A model generated the notes under the pieces. That model had not been told where the DNA came from, did no database searches, and saw only the letters and a program-made list of their open reading frames with translations. From positions 449,501 through 513,500 of the forward strand of contig JAMWET010004066.1 of the NCBI GenBank assembly GCA_024036415.1: DNA of 64,000 nt. The letters are read 5' to 3'. Position 1 is the stretch's first letter. Each line of letters opens with the position of its first letter. Below are positions 44,341 through 55,292 of the stretch, one piece after another. Source of the stretch: Prochilodus magdalenae (lineage: Eukaryota; Chordata; Actinopteri; Characiformes; Prochilodontidae). A program made the translations under genes and the position numbers.

Positions 44341-46930
44341 TGGACTGGTGACATTAACGACAGGGATGTTCGGTCTGCTGGTTGGTCAGTGTCCAGAGAG
44401 CTGGACGCTCACTGGCTCTCCAGATTAGCTTCCAGGATGATGTGTTTGGTTTGGGGGTGTCTGACAGCTTCCCGGCTCCGCACACATCCAGCAAATCCTC
44501 ACTAATTAATAGTGGATGATCAACATTCATACATGTAACACATTCACCCAGGAGAAACAGAGAGAGACAGAGAAAAGATGGAGAGAGTAACAAGAGAGAT
44601 AGAGGAAGATAGAGGAAGGCGGGGAGCGAGGGATAGATAAGGTCACAGCAGAGCTTAATTAACATGCTTTAGTCATGCAACTCCACCATCTCATGAACTC
44701 CTCCTCCTTGCTGAAGCGTAGCAGATGGAAAATGGAGCTCCACTGATGACTTTCCTACAGAGCAGCATGCAGTACACAGCTTTTAGCTTGAAGTGCTGCA
44801 TTTGTGTGCTTTGGAGCTTTGATGGTAGGCAGCAGTGAATATCCATAACTTCGCCCCACTGGGGGCTGGAGACGGGCATCATTCAGAAAATCCGCCTCCA
44901 ACACCCATGTTGAAAGCACATGCTTGGCTTCATCTGCAGTAAAATCAGAATCTACAGCCTGATTGCCTTATGAAGCGCTCACAGCACAGCTTTGCTCCGT
45001 CTACCACACCCATTAGCCTCTCTTAGTGGTGGGCTATGAGGTAAAGCACAGTGCACGCATGGGCTAAGTAGCACACGGCATTGGTCCAACTCAAGGTATG
45101 AAGGGCATATGTATGTACACCATGGCTGTAGTAAGGGTCCGTTGCGGCAGGGTACTGTTTGTGCCCACACTGGGAATACATGCTGTCTAGCATTAGCATG
45201 ACTTAGCATTAGCGCAGTTTTAACAAATAAAGCTGCATTAGGACTGTAACCGTGAGCGATCTCAGTTCATCCTTAGAACTCTGAGTGTTCCAGTGTTCTG
45301 CAGTTCACCTTTATTGATAACCTTCAAATAAATTAATATCCAAATCCCAAAACTCAAAAGCGACTACCTACCCATATTCGAATATCCAGCCCTGCCCTGT
45401 TGATGCATGTATAGCGGACAGTGGTAGCCATGATGTTTGTATTGTAGCAAAGGTTCGTCCATCTAGCCATTCATCCTACTATCCTACAAATCTTAGCAGA
45501 TGCCATGAAAGAGGACTGAGGCAAGCATATGGGCTCCTACAGAAGAGTTTCAATGCGTCTTTGTTTGCTGAGAACCCACAGGATAGGTAGAGCTCATGAA
45601 GTGGTCACATCTCTCAATCTACTTTGGAATATGTTTCTTTTTTGCTTAAACATTTTTAATCTGGGAATCTTTTCTGTTTGGAAGTCTCCTCACTGTTACA
45701 GAACTCTCAAATATAATATGATCTACTGGTGCTACATTAGATCTCCAGTTCCAGATGAGCAGTGGTGTTTATAGGAACAGACATAATTAAGAGAGAGAGA
45801 GAGAGGGAGAAAGTAAGAGAGGGAGAGCGAGAAAAGAGATGTGTAAGGGATTAAAACACAGACCTCTGCACACACATCCATCGTGGAATAAAAGGCAATT
45901 GATGACATGAGATGCCCAAAAAGAGCCGCATGTTCAAAGGGTCAGCTCGCATTTCCATCACAATCGCTTCTCACACACCCATCTGTCCAGGCCTGGCCTG
46001 CTCCCAGCAGGGTGTGTGTGTGGCTGCTGTGTCTCTGTGCGTGACTGTTCTGTATTGTAGTGTTGAAAGCCCCCCTGGGTTTTAGAGTCCTTTAGCCAGG
46101 ACGCTGATGATGTGCATGTTTGTCTGTGTATAGTTGATTTTAGGTGACTCTATGATAAAGCTACAGCTTGCAGATAATGGTTTAGGATTCTGACTATAAG
46201 TGAATGTATGATAGCGCTTTTTGCTTTGCCTTCATTTGTGATTTACTTTAGTCTGTCAGCAGTTTGCTAATAGTAAAAAAGTTCATTATTAAAGTATTTA
46301 GCTTATAAAACCATATGCAGTCATGAGTCGGTGCCTGGCCCCCTATTTCACATGTAATGTAATTACATATTGATTGATATTTGAAATGGCAATAGTACTT
46401 TTATGGCACTGACCTAAATACTACTGAGCATCTAGTGACTGATCTTAGCGTTCGTGAACTTGCTTGATTCAGATACTAGATTGCCAGTTGGTTGTCTGAA
46501 TTACTTTCTATATGTTATGTTATTATTAGTGCTTCTTTTTTAGTCTAGAATACACAGCGGTCAGTTCTACCTTCCTGGGTTAAGCCACACCCACATTTGG
46601 CCAGTCAAGAAAAGAAGAAGGAAAAAGTCCTGTTCAGGAATCAGTATTGAATCTATATATTGATATTAACATCAGTATCTGAGTCCTAGGCAATAGAAAA
46701 GAGAATCAACTGAGTATATATATCAACTGAGTATGGCAAAAACATTTTCTATAAGCTGGCCAAGTTCTTTAGATCAGCTAACCATTGAAATTATGCACTC
46801 TACAAAAGGCATACAAAAACAACAAACTGCGGGCTTCCACAAAGCAGCGTGACATCTGCATTCAAACAACAAGAATAACTAAATGTAGTGCTACTTGCAA
46901 GTGTACTACTTGCAAACCACAAGCTAAATA
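44341..46930. other. Unannotated intron sequence
   Basis: GA tract at 45790-45836. Nothing else recognised. Confidence 0.4.
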
Positions 46931-47164
46931 TTGTCACTGTCCAATGAAAAACATGTCTCTCCACTTTCGTCCATTTTTACTTTTATGCATCATTTGAACA
47001 CATCAGTTGCTGTTTACATTGTGTGAGAATCTCATAATGAATGGACCAACAGAAATGGCTCAAAACAGTTTGGAAAGACGTCTGGTTCCATTGACTTCCA
47101 TTAAAGGTTAATGAGGTTTTTGGCCTCTCCTGTAAAGTTACTTGTTTTTCTTTGGACAGCGACG
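46931..47164. mobile_element. MITE with TCGTCGCTGTCC ends, copy D
   Basis: The left end TTGTCACTGTCCAATGAAAA pairs with the right end (TTTTTCTTTGGACAGCGACGA without its first base), with TA on both sides (46929-46930 and 47165-47166). Internal blocks ATGCATCATTTGAACACATC and GGACCAACAGAAATGGC match copies A-C. The CATTTTGGAGATA block near the right end is lost (reads AAGTTACTTG). Confidence 0.92.
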
Positions 47165-47454
47165 ATATACACTTAGAAGTGCTTGGACCCCTTACTCATT
47201 TCACATTGCCGCATGATACAGCATTGCTGGTGCCGTCATTGCATTTGACCACATGTGCTGGACCACATTTGCTCTCTGTTTGTCCTCAGCAGTCCGCTCT
47301 CTCTAGGTTCTGTCCTCCTGCTCTTTGCAAAGTGCTACATGCTCTTTTTCCCCTGAATGATTAACAGCCAGTGTGGAGCAGTGGGTTAATTTCACTGCAG
47401 CGGGAGCTTAATACTGTCAAATTTAGTCATGCTCTGCTAGCAGATGAATAGCCA

Positions 47455-47505
47455 TCTCTCCCTCTCTCTCTCTTTTTCTCTCTCTCACTCTCTCTCTCTC
47501 TTTGG
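47455..47505. repeat. CT microsatellite
   Basis: Imperfect CT run. Confidence 0.9.
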
Positions 47506-47539
47506 GTTGTGTGTGGGTGTGAGAGTGAGCGAAGGTGGG

Positions 47540-47760
47540 GTGGGGGTTTACATGTTGACAGCTATAATATCAATTTCCCAATTGCCAAACCAGGCAGAAC
47601 GCTTGCTGAAATTGGCCTGAATGTATGCATATTCATTTGCTTCTCCTTCGTTTTTTTCTCTCTCTCCTTCTCCCTCATGCATGATTTTAATCCATAAAGT
47701 GTTCATTTTCTGAGCACAGCCATATCCATAAGGGGGGTAATTGTAACCGAACGCCATCTT
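47540..47760. other. Candidate conserved non-coding stretch
   Basis: Complex sequence (ATAATATCAATTTCCCAATT, TGAATGTATGCATATTCATT) with octamer-like and TAAT words. Support is compositional only. Confidence 0.22.
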
Positions 47761-49673
47761 CTAACCAGGACCACTGATTGCTTGATGAGCTTGACATAGC
47801 TATTCATTACTATACGGTGATAGCATTCGGCTGCCCGTCACCACTGTGAGTTAATGCTGTAGAGTAAGTTCAGTCAAACGTTTTTCAAAATCACATTAGT
47901 TCCCACAATGTAGCCATTCAGCAATATTATGTTTGATATCTGAAGTTCTTGCTTCTTTATCTTTTCACTGGAGCTAATAACAAATCGGAGACTATGGCTA
48001 GCGATTAGCACAATACAAAGTACACACAGGACATGACTAAAGGCACAGTCACACTAGATGTTTGCAGTTTACCTCATCCTGCGTGTTCCTTGCATGGTCA
48101 TGGCTGATCTAGATGGCAATGGATAAAACTGGCTAACCCACTGACCATAAACAGAACCTGTAAAGTAAACACCATAAACATAGTAAATAGTAAATTAATA
48201 GTAAACATGAACTTTAAAGTAAACAGAATTCTGCTTATATATACTCAAGGATAGCCTTGCACACTTGTGGCAGTGGTATGATTGTGTGCAGCTGCATTGA
48301 GCCAATGAGCTAACTTAGCAGTTAGCAAGCTGTTAACTTAGCCTAGCATGAACAGTGAAAGCACAGAAGTAAAGTTAGTTCTACCATCATGTAGAGTCTC
48401 CTGACTGACTCACTCTCGTCTATGTGTCTGTTCATAGCCAGTAGGAATCGATTGTTGTGCTTAGACACAACTTTAGCATTTCCTCCATTTTGGATCTTCA
48501 GTGGTACTGCGCCTTCGGAGGACAACACAGCCAAAGCATCAGCATTAGCATCAGTGTAGGGTAGTCAGACTTCCCTGAGCCCTGTGGATTACAAACACAC
48601 CTGACAGTCCTGAGAAAGACCAGCAAAGCGTACGTCTCACGTCACGTTTGTTTTGACCTTCAGAGGGGGCTGCTGCTATCTACTAACCACTTCTACTGCT
48701 TGTTGGCCAAGTTTTAGAGAATACTGCTGTGCAAAACTCAACCAGATGCTAGCCCGTGTAAATCACACTTCAACACAAACTAACCAAAGGTAGTGAGGGG
48801 TTACGGGACTCTGATTTGTGTAGGCACACAGTCTATTTAAATGTAGCTACCATGCAGTCTGCAGAGAGGGCATTGTTTTTTATTAAAAGCTATATCCCTT
48901 TTTTAGCATCCATATACGACTTGTTATGTTGATTGCAGCGCTCTCTGTCTTTCCGGAACTGCATCTAGCCCAGGGCTGTGTTTAGGTTCTGGCTACTGGG
49001 CTACAGCCACGGGCCTTTCTTCTGTAGCCAATGGTCTCTCTATTACTGCCAAAATAATAAATATGAATATGAATTATGGGCTCATAGAAACACTGAATCT
49101 TATGTGGCAAACATATTCCTGCCTAACCACTAGACTTTTGAGACCCATTAACTTTATTTATTTTTTTATTTTTTTTATTAGAGAGCTACTAATCTTGCAG
49201 TGTTCCTAGTGTTGACTTCGGAAACTGTTCAGTCACCGGAGCTAAGTGAAATGGGTGTTGAAGACGAATGCCTTTTAGCTGCCGTGATTTAATTTAGCCG
49301 TGTAACACGTCGTAATAGTGCGAATGCAACATGCATGGATAAATGAATCGAAATGACTCAAGGCGATCATACAAAACCCACGGCAGTGAACTTAGCCAGG
49401 GGCTCGTGTGGTGGAAATGCATCTGTGCTGGCGGTGTTTTCAGATGTTTTACCCTGCTGCCTGAACCCTGGGGCTGCTAGGCTTTGTCCTCAGAGGCAGG
49501 AGGCAATGGCCCGCTTCAGAGCATTGGCTTCTTTATGTGCCCCGTACACCCGGCCTATTAATGACCCCACACAGAGAACAGAAGGCTGCCACTGGTGTAC
49601 CTATCAACAGCCTGGGCTTACAGAGAGAGCAGCAGGCCAATTACCAGAGCCAGATTAGGCTAGCATGGGGCAG
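47761..49673. other. Unannotated intron sequence
   Basis: T/A-rich run near 49160. The 101-codon frame at 49353-49658 shows no recognised domain. Confidence 0.4.
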
Positions 49674-49692
49674 AGAGAGAAAGAGAGAGAAA

Positions 49693-49723
<31 letters not shown>

Positions 49724-49727
49724 GGAG
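49674..49727. repeat. GA microsatellite
   Basis: GA run with AAAGA interruptions. Confidence 0.93.
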
Positions 49728-52140
49728 GAATAAATGAAGGGGAGCTCAGGTTGATTATACAGCCCCCATGCAGAGCGAACAGTGGGAACACGCTGCCCAC
49801 TGATGCTGGGCTCAGGTGGCCAACACCAGGGGCAAAGAGCGATTGTGTGTTTATATGTTTTCAGGCATTCGGTCCATTTGTTCGTTCTTAGCAGCACCAG
49901 CATCGCTGATGAAACTGTCTGAATCTCTTCATATGCTCAGTGCATGTGTGGCTTTAGTGATTGAATTGCGTGTTTGTTCATTCATGCATCACTGCTGCCC
50001 CTCTAAAACCGTCCAGTGTGACCAAACCATCCACAATGGCCGGTGTGACCTACACTAAAGGACTTGGTAGATATCAGCCTGATTATGATTCCTATAATTC
50101 AGGCGTTCCAGCCCGCTTTACCAACAGCAGCCTTCCATCCAGACTCTAATCACTCATTAAACGGATTAAACTAAAGTGGACATAGTTGGTAGTCCATTAA
50201 CGCAAGGTGTGATATATTTCAGCGTTGTCTAATGCAGGTTTATGATCTGAGTCTGTGGACGTGGAGGAAAAATTAATGGCCTACGGATTGTGCTGTACTT
50301 AATACAACATATGAAATTATTACTTTCAGATATGCTGCAGTCAGTTTTGGCCAATTTAAAAGATTAGGAAGTCAGTTTTCCCCAAATGTAGTTGTGTCTG
50401 AGGTCTGCTTCTCTTGATTTGTATTGGAGTTAGGAGGCTAATGCTCGTACACAAGAACTAAACCAGCATATATCCTGCTGTTGGAACAAAAGTACATATT
50501 TATTTTTTTTATATATTTTTTTCAGTGTTTAACATTGTATGTCAATTTTATGACAAATAGATCAAAAGAAATGAGTCATACTTGTCCAAAAGTCTGGTGC
50601 TATTATATTATAAGTATTTTGTGGTTTTTAGATGTTGGTCAATTTCAATGGAAGTTGATTGCCACCAAAACCAGCATGTGTTATATTTCAGACGGTCAGT
50701 CGGTATCACAGGTGACCAGCTAGACCAGCATAGACCAGCATAAACCAGCATAATGCAATGCATGCTAGTCATGTAGTGTTTTAAAGCAGGCTAGGCACCA
50801 GGTTAGCACGCCAACATCATCATCAGATATTAATAAGAGTTTTTAAGACTTATTTGACTAACTGTGGATTGATATGCTGTTTTCTTTATAAAAAGCTGAA
50901 ACATACATGGCATAGCTAAACCAGTCTTAGCCATCTTGAAAACTGCCCATAGATTTGTGAGCTGTATCCCGATATGGTTAACAGTAATACTTTGTCACAG
51001 AATTTAAAACTAAGACGCTATCTCAAAAATGTGATAGCACCCGATTTCTGTTCATCATCTGTCTAATACAATGGCAAATATGTAAATTCCCACCACGATT
51101 TCCAGTTCATTTAAAAGAAAAGAAAATAAACAAGCAAATATTCTGTTACATTTTAACATAGCTGCACATCGGAACTGCTAATGTAAAGGTTGTTGCTAGT
51201 GCTTGGTTAGCCAGCAGGCTAACTGATGGAAAATCCGGAGCTTGGGAAGTTGTGCTACTAAATGTTCAGCAGTAATAATACAAGGATTGGTGTCAGTGCT
51301 AGCTTAGCTAGCAGGCTAGCTAATGCTCTATTACAGCAATGTTACGCGGAGTTCAATCTTATCTTAGTAGCAGAAACTTGGAGTTTGGACTGCTGTCATT
51401 TTCAATCTCTGCCTGGGCTACAAAGCAAGTAGTACTAGCAATAAGCTAGCATTAGCTATTCATTTGCTCTCCCAGTCAGAGGGTTGGAAAGTTTAAGTTA
51501 CAGGCTTTAGATGAAAGGAGTTTTAGAGCATAAAGAATCAAATCTGAGATTGTGAGTTTGTGTGACTTGTTGGAGTTACAGCACTTTCTCTCCTTGACTG
51601 TCTCTCATTGTCACCCTTATGAGTCTCATTGGAGGTTGTTAATCTGGCTAAAGGACCACATATAATCTGATTAGCGTTGTTGGTACTATCAGATTGCAGC
51701 CACTGGGAGATTCCAGCATCCAAACGCAATCAGACGCGATTCAGGCAGTTCCAACTGTGCAACCTTCTCTAAGAGACCAGCAGTTAGTCGTGTCCTCGGT
51801 CTTTCAGAGGGACGAATGCAGGAGAACTCAGTATCTCTGAAAGTTTTCGAAGCAGCCGGCATGTTTCTCTTAACAATCGACAATTAGCCTCGAGTGAGTG
51901 GAGGACACCGCGCTCGTCTCTCATCAGTTCAGTGCTTTTTATTTTCAGGGAGAAGAGGCAATTCACCAATCACTCTCTGGTTTTCTGATTGGCTAAGACT
52001 AAAATGAACCAAGACCATCTCACAGAAATGCGATCACCAGCTGGGCATCAAAAGTTTGGGCACACCTAGTTTTACACAAACAAGTTTATAGAAGCTTCAA
52101 TGAGAACACTGATGTTTATCGGGTGGCCATTTGAGCATGT
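49728..52140. other. Unannotated intron sequence
   Basis: Three GACCAGCATA-type units at 50715-50750 may be a scrap of the GCTGGTC-rich element. ATCAAAAGTTTGGGCACACC at about 52048 resembles the end of a fish Tc1-like element, but no partner end was found. No gene recognised. Confidence 0.4.
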
Positions 52141-52157
52141 GGTTGCACCATACAGCA

Positions 52158-52384
52158 TACATCTCTCTCTTCTTTTCTCTTTCTCTTTCTGTTTCGTTCC
52201 TCTTTTCATAATCTCTTCTTTCTTCTCTCTAATTCTCTCTCTCCCTCTTAACACACCTCAGAGATAGCTTTATTGGCATGCTTATATAGAGCACAATGTT
52301 GTTATTATTATCATTATTATTATTATTATTAGATTATTTATTTCTCTCTTTTCCATCTCTCCATTTCTTTTCTTCTCTTTGTCT
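52158..52384. repeat. Pyrimidine-rich region and ATT microsatellite
   Basis: CT/TTC-rich DNA (52158-52250, 52340-52384) flanks an ATT trinucleotide run at 52300-52330. Confidence 0.85.
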
Positions 52385-53329
52385 TCTCCTGGGAGTATTA
52401 TTATAATGAAGTCGTTATGCCTCTGTGCCAATCAGCTCAATCTGAGCCATTGTTTCCTTCCAGTCCTCATCTGTGTGTGTGTTCAGGTGGTTCTAGCTGT
52501 TCCAGTGTTCGCCCCCCTGCTCCCCCCAATACCCCCCCTCCCACTCTGGGCGACCGGCTTCCTGCAGGCACTTTAGAGGCTGAGAGAAAGACAGGATCAG
52601 AGCGTCTCTGCAGGACAGAGCGAAAGAGAGAGACAGAATGGTCAGGGAATAGACATCTGCTCCTTTCTTTTCTTTCTCTTGACCCCTCCCTCTTCTCCTC
52701 CCTCCTACAGTGTTAACCCCCTTTGATACGCAGAGGGGGAGCAGAGTCAGGTGGGCAAAAGGCAAAGTCACTTCATGCTGTGTGTGTCTGTGTGAGAAAG
52801 AGAGGGTGAGAGAGAGAGAGAGAGAGAAGGAGATTCCCAGTACCCATTTCAAAATTAGTAAACGTGTGTCACAGAAAACTGAATGTATCTTACTATGAAA
52901 AAAACGCTGGTGCATATTAACAATAGTTCCCCACAGGCTGCAGCAGTTTAGCTCCACCCATTCATGCTAAAGTTTTAAGGAGTGATTTAGCCTGAACTGC
53001 TTTTTCAAATGAGGCACAATACAGCACAGCTAACCACAACAGATTACACATACCAAGCACAGCAGATACACCACTGTTAGGTAAAAGATCTCACAAAGGT
53101 ACAGAAGGTGATGCACCAGGAGACCCAGCCATAGAAACATGAAGCTCCTCATAGTGAAGTTCTTCCCAAGCTCAGGAGGGGGAACAATAAAATGCAAAAA
53201 GGGATATGGGCTCTTTAATATGCAAATTAGTTTGGGTTTCTGCTAACATTATACTTTTATATTTACATATACAGCATTTAGATAAGATAAGATAAGGTAA
53301 CAATCAATCAATAGCATTTAGCATCAATT
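52385..53329. other. Unannotated intron sequence
   Basis: C-rich stretch at 52510-52545, GA run at 52796-52830, and a GATAA run at 53281-53297. The 154-codon minus-strand frame at 52493-52957 crosses these simple repeats and has no recognisable domain. Confidence 0.4.
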
Positions 53330-53540
53330 TAGCATTTAGCAATCGCATTTAGCCGATCTTAACCAGAGCGACTTACACGGTTAATCATATTACATGTAGG
53401 CCAGTGTAATGTTAGGAGTCTTGCCCAAGGATTCTTATTGGTGTGCCACAGCGTAGTCACCCAGACCAGGGTTCGAACCCCAGTCTCCCACATGTGGTGG
53501 TGGCTCCCTGGCAGGCATTGGTGTTGTCTGCAGAGCATAT
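53330..53540 (-). mobile_element. tRNA-derived SINE related to 21405-21630, minus strand
   Basis: Read on the minus strand it has GCCAGGGAGCCACCACCACA, the B box GGTTCGAACC, CACACCAATAAGAATCCTTG, GGCAAGACTCCTAAC and the tail AAGTCGCTCTGGTTAAGATC. It is truncated inside the A-box region (GCTCTGCAGACAACACC), so it cannot show whether the source carried a 5S head. Confidence 0.85.
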
Positions 53541-53977
53541 TTAAAAATAATTTAATGTATGGACTCTGTACTCAGTACTCTGTAACCAGACGGCACCATA
53601 GAGCTGCATTTTGGTCAGTTTCTTGTCCATTTATTTCACTGGAGGAAACCTGGAAAGACTACTGCAACTGAAAGTCTTGAAAGCCTATGTGGACTACTCA
53701 CTGATGGTGTCGTGCTTGACACTCTACAGGAGCAGGAATGCTGTGCAATTTGACTTTCAAAACCTGTTATAAAATCTAATCTCAGTAGACATTAAAAGTC
53801 AGTAGAGGTCAGTAGAGCAAGACATGCCCTTTCCGATGAGTCCTGGATCACATGTTGCAAACTTACATCCGACCTGGGTGCACCCTAGACGACCTTTCTG
53901 ACATGCACCAAAATCAAAATATGAAAATATGAGTAACCGACCTTTACAGGATTTCAGCGTTATACAACTACTCCAAC

Positions 53978-54213
53978 TAGGGTTGCCACCCGTCCCGTAA
54001 AGTACGGAATTGTCCTTTATTTGGCAATTAAAAACCAATACGGGACACGATTTGTTCCGTATTTCCACAAATGTCTGATATAGACGTCTGGCCCACACAT
54101 GAATGATCACAATCTCTCTCAGGACGCCATTTGTTCCGTATTTCAAACACATGTCACTCACACATGACCACGGCCCCATACTTTATTTTCATTTCTCAAG
54201 TTAGGCAACCCTA
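53978..54213. mobile_element. 236-bp hAT-type MITE with a perfect 8-bp target duplication
   Basis: Ends TAGGGTTGCC and GGCAACCCTA are perfect 10-base inverted repeats. ACTCCAAC occurs immediately outside both ends (53970-53977 and 54214-54221). An 8-bp duplication with TAGGG-type ends is diagnostic of the hAT superfamily. The interior carries two direct copies of TTTGTTCCGTATTTC (about 54051 and 54131), plus CCCGTAAAGTACGG and ACGGGAC words. No coding capacity. The perfect duplication suggests a comparatively recent insertion. Confidence 0.95.
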
Positions 54214-54221
54214 ACTCCAAC

Positions 54222-55289
54222 CATGCATGACTTTTGATTGTAGTTTTTGGAAACCTGGAGATGGTGACACTCAACATCAGACTGAAGAACTGCAGATCAG
54301 ATTAAACATCAGATTTGAAGAACTGCAGAGTTAGCAATGTTTAAACGAGACACCAGTCAGGAAACCAGAGCTACAGACCTCAAAATCAATAGATATGTTA
54401 ACAGGAAACCTCACCTGTTATCTTTATGGAGGCATCTATGCTGTCACTGTCAATCACAAGATCAGCTATGAAGCTTAAACAAGAGTCACCGCAGAACAGG
54501 AAAGTCTACTAGTCGACTAGCCTGTGCAACCCCTACGCACACCCAGTATGAAGAGCCACACGGAAAATAGCAGAGCTTTAGCTTATAGGCTAGTAATGCT
54601 ATCTGAGGTGAAAACAGATTAGCATTTGTCTGTTTGCCTGAAAGACTTTAGAGTGACTTCCTTACTTGGCTTGATTTTCAAGCTGCCATTGTGTCTGCGT
54701 CTGAGTTTAACCTAGCACAGCGAGAGTAAGAACACAGTGGCACCTTTTTGGACACCACATGTCGTTCAGCATGTGGTAGCCTGCAGCCTTAAGAGACCTT
54801 TGTGCACTGAGCACAGCTCAAGATGCAGGATGGCACTTGACAGCAAAAGCAGGACTTTACAATGGCAGCAGACAGACAAATACAGACAGCTTTAGGGATT
54901 TCACTCTCTCTCAGTCCCTTTGCTGCCAGAAGGACCATCTGCAGCGTGACCATGGAGTGTCTTCGTCTCTCACCATGGTTGCAAAACCTCACCCCCCCAC
55001 CAAATCCCCTCCCCAAACCCACAAATCCCTTTTCATCTGGTGCCATATCTTCTGCACTCCTCACTCCCAAAGATCTAGGAAGGAAAACGCAATTAAAGCA
55101 CGACTTTGCACAGTTTTCCCAAATGTATATTTGGGAACTACATATCCCAAATGTAGTTGATTGACCACAACATGTTTGGTTTCTGCGGTTTGCTTCTTTA
55201 GTTTTTGGGCTGAATAATGCGGCTAAGAAGTAATGGAAGTTTATGAGCCCATTATTAGCAGTACTGCAAACCAACATACTACAAGCACA
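54222..55289. other. Unannotated intron sequence
   Basis: Overlapping frames at 54789-55313 (minus, 174 codons) and 54837-55164 (plus) have no recognisable domain and conflict with each other. Confidence 0.4.
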
Positions 55290-55292
55290 TAG

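Noticed and set aside
52048..52075. A Tc1-like transposon end (ATCAAAAGTTTGGGCACACC)
   Set aside because: Only one end-like sequence and no partner or internal transposase; too short to annotate as an element.
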